64,000 bases of DNA, taken from the NCBI GenBank assembly GCA_964422415.1, contig CAYRBI010000012.1:3594-67593 (forward strand). Reading direction: 5' to 3'. The first letter of the stretch is position 1, and the number at the start of each line of letters is the position of its first letter. The notes below the pieces were generated by a model. It was given only the letters and a program-made list of their open reading frames with translations, ran no database searches and was not told the origin of the DNA. The position numbers and the translations under genes were made by a program. Positions 1 to 8,194 of this stretch are shown here, in pieces. The stretch comes from OLB16 sp964422415 (GTDB lineage Bacteria; Hinthialibacterota; Hinthialibacteria; OLB16).

Positions 1-88
1 TGATCCAAAACATATCGAAGCCACGTAGGGCATCGATCGAGACCACACGGGTAGATGGAGTTGAAGGTTGATTGGTTGGAGTGGACAT
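1..88 (-). CDS. DUF5009/HGSNAT-like membrane acyltransferase, N-terminal 29 codons only
   Basis: Seen: an ATG at 88 reads leftward off the window edge. After a Ser/Thr/Pro-rich start it encodes RVVSIDALRGFDMFWI. A purine-rich Shine-Dalgarno (AAGGGGGT on the minus strand) lies a few bases upstream. Known: the phrase SLDALRGFDMFWI is the start of the first membrane helix in DUF5009/DUF1624 proteins, relatives of heparan-alpha-glucosaminide N-acetyltransferase (multi-pass inner-membrane acyltransferases). Everything after the first helix lies outside the window, so substrate and completeness cannot be judged. The family call rests on this one motif, which is distinctive. Confidence 0.7.
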   Translation of the reverse strand, partial: MSTPTNQPSTPSTRVVSIDALRGFDMFWI

Positions 89-168
89 CTGACCCCCTTA
101 GGCGGCTGGGATAAGAATCCTTTCTCGTCCCTGTCCTTCACGGGATAAGAGTCCCCCCGTGCTATTCA

Positions 169-1362
169 TCACTTTGGTTCATCCGGAATGAGCATCTCAT
201 CAAACTCAGCCTTGCCATTGGAAGCCGGAGGTGCTGCGGCCGGTTTGGGTGCTTCAGCGGGTTTGGGCGCTTCAGCAGGTTTGGGCACGGCAGTGGGTTT
301 GGGCGCAACCGCTGTCGGCTTGGCGGGTGCTTCGGTCGGAGGAGCGGGAGCTGTGGTGGCGGTAGCAGAGGGTTCAATAGCCGGGGTGGTATCGGTGGCT
401 GCCGGCTCTGGAACAGCTGGAGCGGGTTCTTCTACAGTGGTGGCCTTCTTAGTGGACGCCTTGGATTTAGCCGATTTTTTTTTGCTGGATTTGCCCTTGG
501 TACCCGCCTTGGACTTGGAGGCGTTGGTTTTTTTCGAACCCGCCTCGATCTTCGCGCTGGGCTTGGGAGTCACCTCGGAGATCACACGTTCATCGACCTT
601 GGTTTTCCTCCAATGACCCACACTATTGGGCCGGTAGCGGGTGGTCCGGGAGACGGTGAGTGCCGCGTTTTCCGGAGAACCCTCGCCCGCGTTCACAATA
701 TATTTGTAAACGAGTCCGGCATCGACAAAAGGAGACTTGCTCTGGGTAGAGGTATTGGCTTTCGCCTCCACCTTCTCTCCCAGAATATCGATAACAGCTG
801 GGATTGGCTCACCGCTGCCACTCGGAACAGTCAGGGTAACCGACTCACAATTGACCTGAAGTTCGACTGGGAACCGGCTGTCAATCATGCTCTCAACTTT
901 TTGGAGAGACTCCTTGGAGATCAGGAGTTCGTTATCGGCCCCCTCATAATGGCCGCGTGTGGCGAGAGCATTCTTCAGGAAAAAGTCCTCCTGCTCCTTG
1001 ACCACATCGGCGCTGATATCTTGTGAGACATTACGGAAGACACTGTGGCCAGGTTCATAGGTGGAACTCACAACCGGAGGACGGGAGGTGCTGGTACTCC
1101 GGCGCGAGATAGTGGGTTCGGGTTCCGGGGAAGGAATTGTGGCGGTGGTAGGTTCTTCTTCCTGGGACTCGCTCAACGCGAAGGAGCCAGTCTCCGGTTC
1201 AGAGGAGGAGGGACTGGTCGGTTCAAGTTCATCTCCGCCAATCATTTCCACATCAGATTTCTGAACAGGGGGGGAAGTAACCCTTTTATGGCAGCCACAA
1301 GGGAGTAACGCCAACAGTAGAATCAAAAAGGGTGCAAACGAAACGGCGGAATAGTGCCTCAT
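169..1362 (-). CDS. Exported, probably lipid-anchored protein with Lys-rich and Ala/Pro-rich C-terminal half; function unknown
   Basis: About 397 residues from ATG 1362; a TTG three codons upstream is less likely. The N-terminus is a hydrophobic signal (FAPFLILLLALLPCGCHKR) with two Cys at the likely cleavage site, so a lipoprotein is plausible, though the lipobox is not canonical. The middle (about 100-260) looks folded: a YEPGHSVFRNVSQDIS stretch, then beta-rich sequence (VELQVNCESVTLTVPSG, YKYIVNAGEG). From about 275 the chain becomes a Lys/Ser/Ala-rich segment, then an Ala/Pro/Thr linker with repeated KPAEAP units, ending in a short acidic tail (FDEMLIPDEPK). The Lys-rich part could bind polyanions or peptidoglycan (inference). 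No family recognised. It lies 80 bp from the acyltransferase start, on the same strand. Confidence 0.7.
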   Translation of the reverse strand: MRHYSAVSFAPFLILLLALLPCGCHKRVTSPPVQKSDVEMIGGDELEPTSPSSSEPETGSFALSESQEEEPTTATIPSPEPEPTISRRSTSTSRPPVVSSTYEPGHSVFRNVSQDISADVVKEQEDFFLKNALATRGHYEGADNELLISKESLQKVESMIDSRFPVELQVNCESVTLTVPSGSGEPIPAVIDILGEKVEAKANTSTQSKSPFVDAGLVYKYIVNAGEGSPENAALTVSRTTRYRPNSVGHWRKTKVDERVISEVTPKPSAKIEAGSKKTNASKSKAGTKGKSSKKKSAKSKASTKKATTVEEPAPAVPEPAATDTTPAIEPSATATTAPAPPTEAPAKPTAVAPKPTAVPKPAEAPKPAEAPKPAAAPPASNGKAEFDEMLIPDEPK

Positions 1363-1515
1363 ATTAACCAAAAGACTACAGCAGATTTGATGATTGCGTA
1401 ATGTCAGTCTCTTATTATCGGCCTCAATTTCTTACCCTTAACACCCAGTTATAAAACCCGTCTTTGGATAGACGCCGTAGCACCACCTTCGCGGCAATCC
1501 ACGGCGAGATCCCAT

Positions 1516-2271
1516 TCACGCCGCCACTTGTTTCGCCAAGGGCACGAACAGATCGATGAGTTCGAGACACTCCTCGGGCCGTTCCGCCAGCACCACATGA
1601 CCACACCCAGGAAAGAGGAAGGTCCGGGACTCCCGGATGTTGTCTCTGAAGAGGCGGGATTCCTCAAGAGTATTCACAATCCCATCCTCTTCACCTCCCA
1701 GATACAGGAGTGGGACATCTAGAGAGGCCAGCGATCCACGGACATCAAAGGCGGAGATAAGCCGCAGACGCCAGGAGATAAAATCGAGGTGGCCATTCGA
1801 GACCACTTCATCAACACAAGAAAGGGGGATAGTGGTGGGGTTACGCTGGGAGAGATGCGCAAGGCGGCTGTGAACCAATTTTTTCCGCCAGTTTACCGGC
1901 GCGCTATCCCATACCCGCGCCAACAACAACATCCGCAGCGGGTTGGGGCCTTTCGAGAACCCTCCCGCGAGGATGAGGCCTTTGGTCACCTGAGGGTGAC
2001 GCATGGCGATTGAGAGAGCCACCGCGGAACCGAACGAGTCCCCCAGCCAAATCACCCCGGTTTGTTCCCGTTCGGCCAAGGCACTCACACAACCGTCAGC
2101 AAGCTCCTCCAGGCTCATCCGGCAATGACTGGGATAATGCAAACGAATGAGGGGAAAGGTGTCTTCCGCCTTGGATAGGAATTGGGAAACCAGCGCCCCT
2201 GAACCATCAATACCTGGAAGGTACACAATCGCGGGTGTGCCCGCGCTCCGCTGAGATAGCGTGCGAAACAT
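1516..2271 (-). CDS. Alpha/beta-hydrolase fold protein
   Basis: 251 residues, typical of a compact alpha/beta hydrolase. The strand-loop YLPGIDGSG near residue 19 resembles the oxyanion region. The nucleophile elbow is GDSFGS (about 79-84, Ser as nucleophile). An acidic residue sits in YLGGEEDGIV (about 194-202) and the catalytic His in FPGCGHVVLAERPEE (about 224). This order (Ser, Asp/Glu, His) matches the family. No lid domain or signal peptide is visible, so it is probably a cytoplasmic esterase or acyl-hydrolase of unknown substrate. The start is set by an in-frame stop about 36 nt upstream; the Shine-Dalgarno is weak. No clear operon partner. Confidence 0.85.
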   Translation of the reverse strand: MFRTLSQRSAGTPAIVYLPGIDGSGALVSQFLSKAEDTFPLIRLHYPSHCRMSLEELADGCVSALAEREQTGVIWLGDSFGSAVALSIAMRHPQVTKGLILAGGFSKGPNPLRMLLLARVWDSAPVNWRKKLVHSRLAHLSQRNPTTIPLSCVDEVVSNGHLDFISWRLRLISAFDVRGSLASLDVPLLYLGGEEDGIVNTLEESRLFRDNIRESRTFLFPGCGHVVLAERPEECLELIDLFVPLAKQVAA

Positions 2272-2672
2272 AGGTTGAAAACCTCTTGCTGTGCACTCGA
2301 ATCATAAGCAAGGAAGAGACAGCCCCCTGGAGCCCTTCGAGCTGTATCCGCCAGCCCCCAGTGGGACCAGCGCTCCTCCATCCAGAGCCAACAGGAGGGC
2401 ATCCTAACGATCCGAACAAAGGTGTCAACAGGAAGTTGAAAAAATCGAACAGAGGTTACATTTTCGTAACATGCGATTCCGGTAGTCCGCATTGCTTCAT
2501 CAAAAAGGATCTGAAAGGTCGCTGGGACGCAATGGAATGCCTCCCATTCATGGAGGGACCCGCTCCGTCGGGTCCGTGACCGCGAGGACGCAATGGAATG
2601 TGTCCCAACATGGAGGAAGCCCTCCCTTTCCTTCCGGGAAAACCGATAATCTCCCCAAGGAGAAAAGCGGTC
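2272..2672. other. Intergenic region between divergent hydrolase and rhomboid genes, partly repeat
   Basis: No convincing gene. The hydrolase and rhomboid genes diverge from here, so both promoters should lie in it, but no clear sigma-70 boxes stand out. Its right third is occupied by the dispersed repeat at 2523-2613. A minus-strand frame (2843 to 2115) stays open through it, but runs antisense into the rhomboid gene and out of frame into the hydrolase. Confidence 0.5.
2523..2613 (-). repeat. Copy of a dispersed GGACGCAATGGAATG repeat
   Basis: The segment CATGGAGGGACCCGCTCCG followed by TCGGGTCC, then AGGACGCAATGGAATG, is a near-copy in inverse orientation of the units at 31522-31576 and 31677-31743. 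A partial extra unit (GGGACGCAATGGAATG) precedes it at about 2525. The units carry short inverted repeats (GGACGCA/TGCGTCC) and can fold into hairpins. It ends about 60 bp before the rhomboid start. No coding function is inferred. Confidence 0.75.
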
Positions 2673-3389
2673 ATGTTCCCCATACGAGACACTATTCCCA
2701 GCCAGCACCCACCGGTCGTTACCCGCTTGCTCATCGCCGCGAATGTCATTGTGTTCCTCTATCAAGTACTTCTTTCCGAGCCACGGGTGAACTATCTCTT
2801 CCATTGTTATGGGGTGGTCCCTGTATATTTTACACGGCCACACACGATGGCTCTCTTAGGAGCTCCAGATGTGGGGTACTGGCCTTTTCTCACCTCAATG
2901 TTCCTGCATGGGGGTTTCTTGCATCTGGCCCTCAATATGTGGAGCTTGTGGATCTTTGGAGATAATGTCGAAGACCGGATGGGCTCCTTCCGCTTCCTGG
3001 TTTTCTACCTGATGTGTGGAATCATCGCGATGGTGTTCCATACTCTGACCAATCCCTTTTCCAACATCCCCGCGATTGGGGCCTCGGGAGCTATCGCGGG
3101 TATCATGGGGGCCTACTTCCTCATGTTCCCTCACGCCATGATTATCACCCTGGTTCCCATCCTGATCTTCCCGCTCTTCATTCCGATCCCGGCGGTGGTC
3201 TACCTGTTATTATGGTTCGTGATGCAGTTTGTCAGCGGTGCGACCTCCCTGATCGGTGCTGGGGAAGGTGGCGGAATCGCCTGGTGGGCGCATATCGGCG
3301 GCTTTGCGGCGGGGATGTGGACTTACTCGCATTTCCTCAACCCCCAACGGCAACGCCCCGCAAGAACGGACTGGCGAATCGAAAGTTGA
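2673..3389 (+). CDS. Rhomboid-family intramembrane serine protease
   Basis: 238 residues from the ATG at 2673, which has an AAGGAG Shine-Dalgarno and gives the usual rhomboid beginning MFPIRDTIPS. Upstream in-frame starts only add sequence derived from the dispersed repeat. Six hydrophobic segments are visible. The catalytic serine is S138 in GASGAIAGIMGAY and the catalytic His is H207 in WWAHIGGFAAGM, the standard Ser-His dyad. The HGGFLHLALNMWSLWIFG segment (about 79-96) is the conserved L1/TM2 region containing the HxxxN motif. Known: rhomboids cut transmembrane substrates inside the inner membrane. The substrate cannot be read from the context. Confidence 0.95.
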   Translation: MFPIRDTIPSQHPPVVTRLLIAANVIVFLYQVLLSEPRVNYLFHCYGVVPVYFTRPHTMALLGAPDVGYWPFLTSMFLHGGFLHLALNMWSLWIFGDNVEDRMGSFRFLVFYLMCGIIAMVFHTLTNPFSNIPAIGASGAIAGIMGAYFLMFPHAMIITLVPILIFPLFIPIPAVVYLLLWFVMQFVSGATSLIGAGEGGGIAWWAHIGGFAAGMWTYSHFLNPQRQRPARTDWRIES

Positions 3390-3475
3390 CGTGGAGTGGT
3401 GTTTTTGGCACGCTGTCAGTATCTGGAGCCGATTAAGCGATAATGCTCTTCATCCACCCCTTGGAGGTCAGAGCC

Positions 3476-4771
3476 ATGTGTATCCGCCGCACGAGTCTGT
3501 TTGCTTTCAGTTTCCCAGTCCTTGCCTTGTTCATCTACCTGACACCCACCTGGACCCAAGTCACACTGGATCCCTCAATGATTGTGCCGGTCAGTACGGT
3601 GCACAAAATCACCAAGGACCACGATATCGTGGTAATCCGTGGTGTGGTCAGCCGGCAAGTGGAAAATAACAAGTTCATTGTCAGGGATGATTCAGGTTCC
3701 ATCGAGGTGGACTTCGGCCGATTGAAAACCATGGGAATCAGCACTGGCCAGAATCTGACCATACGCGGAGAGGTCCACAAGTATCTGACCCGCGCACGGA
3801 GGATCGTGGCTACGGAGGCAATCCCCAATTCCAACTCTTCCGAATCTCAACCAGCTGTGACACCACCCCCAAACCTGGTTCCCATCTGGCAAGCCTACTT
3901 CCGTGCCAGTGATGGAGAAATCGTGAGTGTCGGAGGAAAAATCGTACGAAGGCTGGAGAGCGGAGAGTTCGTGCTCCGCGACGATTCGGGTGAGATCCTG
4001 GTGGATGAACGGTTTAAAACTGGGGGAATGGCGGCGCTCAGTCTCGGTCAATCCATCATTGTAACCGGTGAGGTGGATCTGTACTGGGGTGGCCCCTGGC
4101 GCGAGATCGAGCCACGCACTATCCAACCCTTGCAGACCCCCCCGCCACCGTCCACTGTCCCCATCCAGCTGGTGGTCATCCCCATCTCGGATGTACTCGC
4201 CAAAGGATTGGTCTTGGATCCTGGCAGCACTGGTGAGATTGTCACAATAAAGGGGGAGCTGATCCGTCAGATCGATGAGGACGAATACATGATGAGCGAT
4301 GACACCGGCGAGATCATCATCATGGCCAATCCACGCCTCTTCTCGCACCTGGGTTTGCAGGTGGGACGGAGTTACACAATCACGGGGAAGATCCAGGTCA
4401 ATCCCCAGGATGAGGTCGAGATCCTCGCTATGGTCATCACCGCTCTACCCTCCGAGCCACGGAAGGAGGAGGCGCCCATCCCGGTCGACAATGTGGTGGA
4501 GATCCCCATCGCCAATGTTTATTACGACTATCCAGCCGGGGCCGAGGTCACTGTCTCTGGTTCGATCATCCGGATGCTCGAAGACACAGGTTTTGTGCTC
4601 CAAGACAACACCGGCGCCATCGTGGTTGATCATGAGGCGGGACGGTATCAGAGCCTTGGGTTGGCAGTGGGACGGTTCCTGATTGTCACCGGCCAGGTCA
4701 AGAGTGATTCCGGAGATTCCAAGTCGATCCAGGCCACGCGGGTTCTGGTGCGCGAACGTCCGGGAGAGTAA
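3476..4771 (+). CDS. Exported protein made of four OB-fold-like (BOF/YgiW-type) repeats
   Basis: 431 residues from ATG 3476 (GGAGG nine bases upstream); an in-frame start at 3443 lacks this. A signal sequence (FAFSFPVLALFIYL) precedes four repeats of about 85-100 residues, each with the same layout: a beta strand G-x-V-x-x-x-G, then F-V-L-R-D-D-S/T-G-x-I-x-V-D, then L-x-x-G-x-x-x-x-I-T-G-x-V. Clear instances are KFIVRDDSGSIEVDFG, EFVLRDDSGEILVDE, EYMMSDDTGEIIIMA and GFVLQDNTGAIVVDHE. Pro-rich linkers join them. Known: periplasmic BOF/OB proteins of the YgiW/YdeI type are single-domain; this is a tandem array. A role as a periplasmic binding or scaffold protein is inference. It lies 86 bp after the rhomboid gene on the same strand. 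Confidence 0.8.
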   Translation: MCIRRTSLFAFSFPVLALFIYLTPTWTQVTLDPSMIVPVSTVHKITKDHDIVVIRGVVSRQVENNKFIVRDDSGSIEVDFGRLKTMGISTGQNLTIRGEVHKYLTRARRIVATEAIPNSNSSESQPAVTPPPNLVPIWQAYFRASDGEIVSVGGKIVRRLESGEFVLRDDSGEILVDERFKTGGMAALSLGQSIIVTGEVDLYWGGPWREIEPRTIQPLQTPPPPSTVPIQLVVIPISDVLAKGLVLDPGSTGEIVTIKGELIRQIDEDEYMMSDDTGEIIIMANPRLFSHLGLQVGRSYTITGKIQVNPQDEVEILAMVITALPSEPRKEEAPIPVDNVVEIPIANVYYDYPAGAEVTVSGSIIRMLEDTGFVLQDNTGAIVVDHEAGRYQSLGLAVGRFLIVTGQVKSDSGDSKSIQATRVLVRERPGE

Positions 4772-4867
4772 GGCTATGGAAGCAGTATACCGTGGGAAGC
4801 CAGCTGGAGTCGCGCGGGGGCTCTGGTAGACTGGCGTACCAAAGGAACAAATCTCCGAGCTTACATT

Positions 4868-5039
4868 CTGATGTTAGCCGGGGGTAAGGCAACGCTGTTG
4901 GATCATTTGAACTATCGCCAATGCCGCCACCCCCGGTATACAGCGGAGAGAACTCTATCTTCACACTCTCCCGGGGGCGGCGGCATTGAGTTGTAAGCGA
5001 ACGATATAAAACCATTACCTTGCCCCCGGCTAACATCAG
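4868..5039. repeat. Palindromic element: two inverted 69-nt halves around a 34-nt centre (copy 1)
   Basis: The left half begins CTGATGTTAGCCGGGGG and ends ATGCCGCCACCCCCGG; the right half is its inverse, ending CCCCCGGCTAACATCAG. Each half can itself fold, because its CCGGGGG pairs with its own inner CCCCCGG. Total length and half length (172 and 69) are the same as in the copy at 14230. It sits between convergently unrelated genes, just before tmk, and contains no gene. The layout resembles REP/BIME or REPIN elements; no RAYT transposase gene is in the window. Confidence 0.9.
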
Positions 5040-5074
5040 AAAACAGGCAGGGGGGAAACAAAGGGGTTTAGGGG

Positions 5075-5692
5075 ATGGCGGGGAAATGGATCGTCTTCGA
5101 GGGACTCGATGGTGCGGGTACGACCACGCAAGCAGGTCTGCTCGCGGATTTCCTCCAGACACAAATGGGTGTGGGACAGGTTTTCGCCACTGCTGAGCCG
5201 ACTCATGGGGTGTTGGGTGGGGTGTGCCGTATTGCCCTACGTGGTTCGCTCCATCTGGACCAACAAACCTTGGCTCTCACCTTTAACGCTGACCGGAGCG
5301 ATCACCTGGAGCGTGAGGGAGGCATCCTCGCGCGCCGTGAAATGGGGCATTGGATTGTACAGGACCGCTACCTCTACTCTACCTTGGCATATCAGGCGGG
5401 GGTGGACCGTGAGTGGTTACGGACCTTGAGCGCTCCCTTCCCTCGTCCTGACCTGCTGGTATTCCTGGAGACCCCCTGGCAAGTCTGCCTGGAGAGGATC
5501 GGACGGCGCGGGAATTCGCGGGAGTTGTTCGAACGCGAGGAGGAACTACGGCGGGTGGCGGGGAACTACCAATCGGTTCTGGAGCGGGATCTAGCGGGAG
5601 AGGAATTGCTCTGTCTACCGGGAGAAGAAAAGCCCGAGGTGCTTCACCAGCGGGTTATCGATCGATTGCGTGAGTGGCTGCCTCCCCGGTGA
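5075..5692 (+). CDS. tmk: Thymidylate kinase (dTMP kinase)
   Basis: 205 residues, the usual length. It phosphorylates dTMP to dTDP with ATP in the cytoplasm, essential for DNA synthesis. The N-terminal FEGLDGAGTTTQ is the P-loop, DRYLYSTLAYQ (about 92-102) is the DR(Y/F) substrate loop, and LLVFLETPW (about 128-136) carries the conserved strand before the LID region. Odd: the P-loop reads GAGTTT where most Tmk have GxGK(S/T)T, so the usual Walker-A lysine is Thr. The rest of the protein looks normal, so a functional variant is more likely than decay. The following YkgJ gene starts 17 bp downstream, suggesting co-transcription. Confidence 0.92.
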   Translation: MAGKWIVFEGLDGAGTTTQAGLLADFLQTQMGVGQVFATAEPTHGVLGGVCRIALRGSLHLDQQTLALTFNADRSDHLEREGGILARREMGHWIVQDRYLYSTLAYQAGVDREWLRTLSAPFPRPDLLVFLETPWQVCLERIGRRGNSRELFEREEELRRVAGNYQSVLERDLAGEELLCLPGEEKPEVLHQRVIDRLREWLPPR

Positions 5693-5709
5693 GGCGGGAG
5701 GAAGAAGAG

Positions 5710-6159
5710 ATGGTTTTTTCAGGACTCACTTATCAATTACCTTTGGTCACCGAACCGCCGGATACACCCCCCTGCCACCTGTGCCCGGCGATCTGCTGCC
5801 ACTATTTCGCCCTGCAGATCGACACCCCCGGTTGCCGTAAGGATTTTGAACACCTCCGCTGGTACCTGATGCACGAAAAGGTGCATGTCTTCATCGATGC
5901 CGGGAAGTGGTATCTCCAGGTGTGGAATCCCTGCCAACATCTACTCCCTGATTACCGTTGCGGTATCTATGAAACCCGTCCCGATATCTGCCGTGAGTAT
6001 GGGAAGGACGAGGCACAAGCGGTCAATTGCCATGCCACCTCGGAGTCGAACAATGAGTATGAGGTCCTCTTCACCGAGGCAGAGCAGATCGAGAAGTACT
6101 ACCAAGACTGGTACCGGAAGCGGTATGGGAAACGGAATGGAAAGAAAAAGCGTTCATAA
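5710..6159 (+). CDS. YkgJ-family cysteine-cluster protein
   Basis: 149 residues from the ATG at 5710, which has a GGGAGGAAG Shine-Dalgarno; an in-frame start at 5674 would overlap tmk. The Cys pattern CHLCPAICCHYF, then GCRKDFEH, then NPCQHL, RCGIYETRPDICREY is the zinc/iron-chelating CxxCxxxCC...C...C...C signature of the YkgJ/UPF0153 group. The C-terminus is strongly basic (KRYGKRNGKKKR). Known: the family is assigned to metal-cluster binding and its cellular role is unclear. Probably co-transcribed with tmk. The downstream reading frame may begin inside its last 23 bp. Confidence 0.85.
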   Translation: MVFSGLTYQLPLVTEPPDTPPCHLCPAICCHYFALQIDTPGCRKDFEHLRWYLMHEKVHVFIDAGKWYLQVWNPCQHLLPDYRCGIYETRPDICREYGKDEAQAVNCHATSESNNEYEVLFTEAEQIEKYYQDWYRKRYGKRNGKKKRS

Positions 6160-6838
6160 TCCATTGGCCAATGAGGGGGATGCGCAACATCTATTGTTAG
6201 CCGGGGGTAAGGCAACGTTGCTCTATCACTTCATTTCCATTCCATGCCGCCACCCCCGGAATGGAGTCATCATTCCCGTAATCGTCGGGATAGTCCTCTG
6301 CTTCCTTTCCGGATTCTGCTCCGCAGAAGAACTACGCCTATGTACCCTCAAACAGGGGCAACATTTCCTTCCCAGCCTCCCCGCGCCACTCCTGTCGGCA
6401 CGGGGGAGTGGCGCAAAGCCCGAATCGTTGCAACTCGCCCAGGAAGATTATCTGGAGCGGATGAAGAAGCGGCCGCGTCTTCAGGAAGAGATTTGGACTC
6501 TCCCAGCAGGCGAACCCAAGTCAGCGACTCTCTGTGTCATTCACAATCTGACCGAGACAGCGGGGATCTCCTTCCTCATCCCCCAAGAGAAGCCGGAATC
6601 CACCCAGATGGAGATCCACCTTCCCAAAGGGCCTGACCTCGGCCCCTTCTCGCTCAGTCTGAATGGCAAGGAACTGGAAACCATTGACCCTTGGGCACCT
6701 GAACGGACGCAGCCGGAATGGATTCCCCTCAAGAAACCAGTCGAACTCAAACAAGGAAACAATGTATTGACCCTCACGCAGAAGTCCCCACAGGATCTAC
6801 CGATCTGGATCGAGGCGATACGGATCGAGGGAAAGTAA
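6137..6838 (+). CDS. Exported protein of unknown function whose N-terminus runs through a palindromic repeat half
   Basis: The frame is open well upstream, inside YkgJ. The first reasonable start is ATG 6137 (233 residues). The expected export signal is GVIIPVIVGIVLCFLSGFCSA, with mature protein starting EELRLC, but no ATG, GTG or TTG lies between the repeat and this hydrophobic stretch. Translation therefore has to pass through the repeat half at 6191-6259, giving LLLAGGKATLLYHFISIPC ahead of the signal. The mature part (about 150 residues) has LPAGEPKSATLCVIHNLTE and a beta-rich C-terminal half. This looks like a carbohydrate-binding-type sandwich (inference). No family recognised. The exact start is uncertain. 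Confidence 0.55.
   Translation: MERKSVHNPLANEGDAQHLLLAGGKATLLYHFISIPCRHPRNGVIIPVIVGIVLCFLSGFCSAEELRLCTLKQGQHFLPSLPAPLLSARGSGAKPESLQLAQEDYLERMKKRPRLQEEIWTLPAGEPKSATLCVIHNLTETAGISFLIPQEKPESTQMEIHLPKGPDLGPFSLSLNGKELETIDPWAPERTQPEWIPLKKPVELKQGNNVLTLTQKSPQDLPIWIEAIRIEGK
6191..6259 (+). repeat. Solo 69-nt half of the palindromic element
   Basis: It begins CTATTGTTAGCCGGGGGTAA and ends ATGCCGCCACCCCCGG. It matches the left halves at 4868 and 14230 at both ends and has exactly the same length, while its middle 25 nt differ. No inverted partner follows. It is read in frame by the exported protein at 6137-6838. Confidence 0.85.
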
Positions 6839-6854
6839 AGGAGCCAGAGCCACC

Positions 6855-8165
6855 CTAATCGTACAATCTCCAATCGGGCACCGAAGCCGCTCCCACGCCT
6901 GTGGGACCGCCCATATCGATGATGTTGAGATCGTCGGCGAGGTCATCATCGCCACGTTCGCCATCCAGGAAATGCAGTGTCATGGTCGCGCCATTGATTT
7001 CCACACCCGTAGTTCCATCAAAAACAAAAGAATACCACTCAGCTGTAGCGGACTCCGGAGTGGGACCATATCTGTAGTAGGATTCCCAATCCAGCCCAGT
7101 GGCGGGATGCACAAAGACATCACATTTCCCTTTCGCTGGAACTCCCTCCACCTGGAAGCCGAACAAACCAATGGGGAAATCGAGCGAGGTGGGCACACCC
7201 GCCAGAGATTCCACTGTCACAGCGCTCACCCCACTGAATAAAGTCCCTGCTGGAGCAGTCAACGTAACAGAGGTATCTCCCTTAGCGGCCATGAATGACA
7301 CTACATTTGACTGTGAGGCATCACTGATACCATCCACGTTTCCATCCCCCCCATTCACCGCCTGGGCCTCAATGGCATTTCCCACGCCATCATCATCTAC
7401 ATCCTGGGGGGAGAACTCAGGACCGAAGTGGTCACGAGTGGAATAATGCTCATCCGCCCAACAGGTGGTTTCTGAAATCGTGGGCGAGCAGGCGCTGACA
7501 ACAGTCCATAACTCACCGCAACTCTTGCTACCATTGGTTGGAGAATAAGGAAGCGCCATATCGGGATAATCACCACGGGGACATCCTTTCATGGAAGTCC
7601 ACGAACGGTTCCAGTGTCCGGCGATCTTGTCAGGACCAGCGGAGGCCACCATGCCATAGTCAATGCGGTAACGAAGTGTAGTGGTTGTATCGACCGGATA
7701 GGAATCATACCCCAGGGGAATGGTGCCATCACTAAAAGGATCCATGGTCTCATTGTCGGAAACATACCGTACCGGTGAGGTCAAGGGACAATGCATATTG
7801 GGGGCATAGAAAACCCTCTGCTTAGTGCCGATATTACCTTCACGATCACCAACAAACTGCAGACCACCCTTTGACCGGGGAGGATTTGCAGCATAACTAC
7901 AGACATAATAACCAAAGATGGCGTATTTCCCACGGTATTTGCTGATGAGGATCTCCGGATCATTAAAATCAGCTGGGACTGAGCCCCAATCCTCTAGATG
8001 ATAATTGACCGCTGCTTTCATTGCGGTTAAACGAATACGGGCGAGACTGAGCTGCGAGGCGGTTTTCGATTCAATGAAGGATGGCAATGCGATCACAACC
8101 AGAATTAGGATGATCGCTGTCACAGTGAGTAGTTCGATAAGGCTGAAAGCAGATTTTCTAGACAT
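6855..8165 (-). CDS. Large type IV pilin/pseudopilin-like protein with a C-terminal exported domain
   Basis: 436 residues from ATG 8165 (GGTGGA upstream); a start 11 codons earlier would overlap the neighbouring gene. The prepilin motif AFSLIELLTVTAIILILVV, with Glu at +5 of the mature chain, directs prepilin-peptidase processing and pseudopilus assembly. After the helix the chain is far longer than a typical pseudopilin. It has a calcium-loop-like stretch (DVDDDGVGNAIEAQ, about 260-275), as in thrombospondin type 3 repeats, and a beta-rich C-terminal domain ending SVPDWRLYD. Known: long, Cys-containing pilin-like proteins of this build are common in Planctomycetes-type genomes. It lies 29 bp downstream of the LVIVD propeller gene, probably in one operon. 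Confidence 0.8.
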   Translation of the reverse strand: MSRKSAFSLIELLTVTAIILILVVIALPSFIESKTASQLSLARIRLTAMKAAVNYHLEDWGSVPADFNDPEILISKYRGKYAIFGYYVCSYAANPPRSKGGLQFVGDREGNIGTKQRVFYAPNMHCPLTSPVRYVSDNETMDPFSDGTIPLGYDSYPVDTTTTLRYRIDYGMVASAGPDKIAGHWNRSWTSMKGCPRGDYPDMALPYSPTNGSKSCGELWTVVSACSPTISETTCWADEHYSTRDHFGPEFSPQDVDDDGVGNAIEAQAVNGGDGNVDGISDASQSNVVSFMAAKGDTSVTLTAPAGTLFSGVSAVTVESLAGVPTSLDFPIGLFGFQVEGVPAKGKCDVFVHPATGLDWESYYRYGPTPESATAEWYSFVFDGTTGVEINGATMTLHFLDGERGDDDLADDLNIIDMGGPTGVGAASVPDWRLYD

Positions 8166-8194
8166 ACAATCCACCAAACAGAGATGACTTGTAT

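Noticed and set aside
188..1308. Plus-strand frames opposite the lipoprotein-like gene (Ala/Gly-rich)
   Set aside because: They are the complement of Pro/Ala/Lys-rich coding sequence, with no ribosome site and no domain.
2115..2843. 242-codon minus-strand frame through the hydrolase 5' region and the rhomboid gene
   Set aside because: It runs antisense to the rhomboid start and through the dispersed repeat, and has no ribosome site. A short stretch around 2290-2450 looks protein-like but has no recognisable family.
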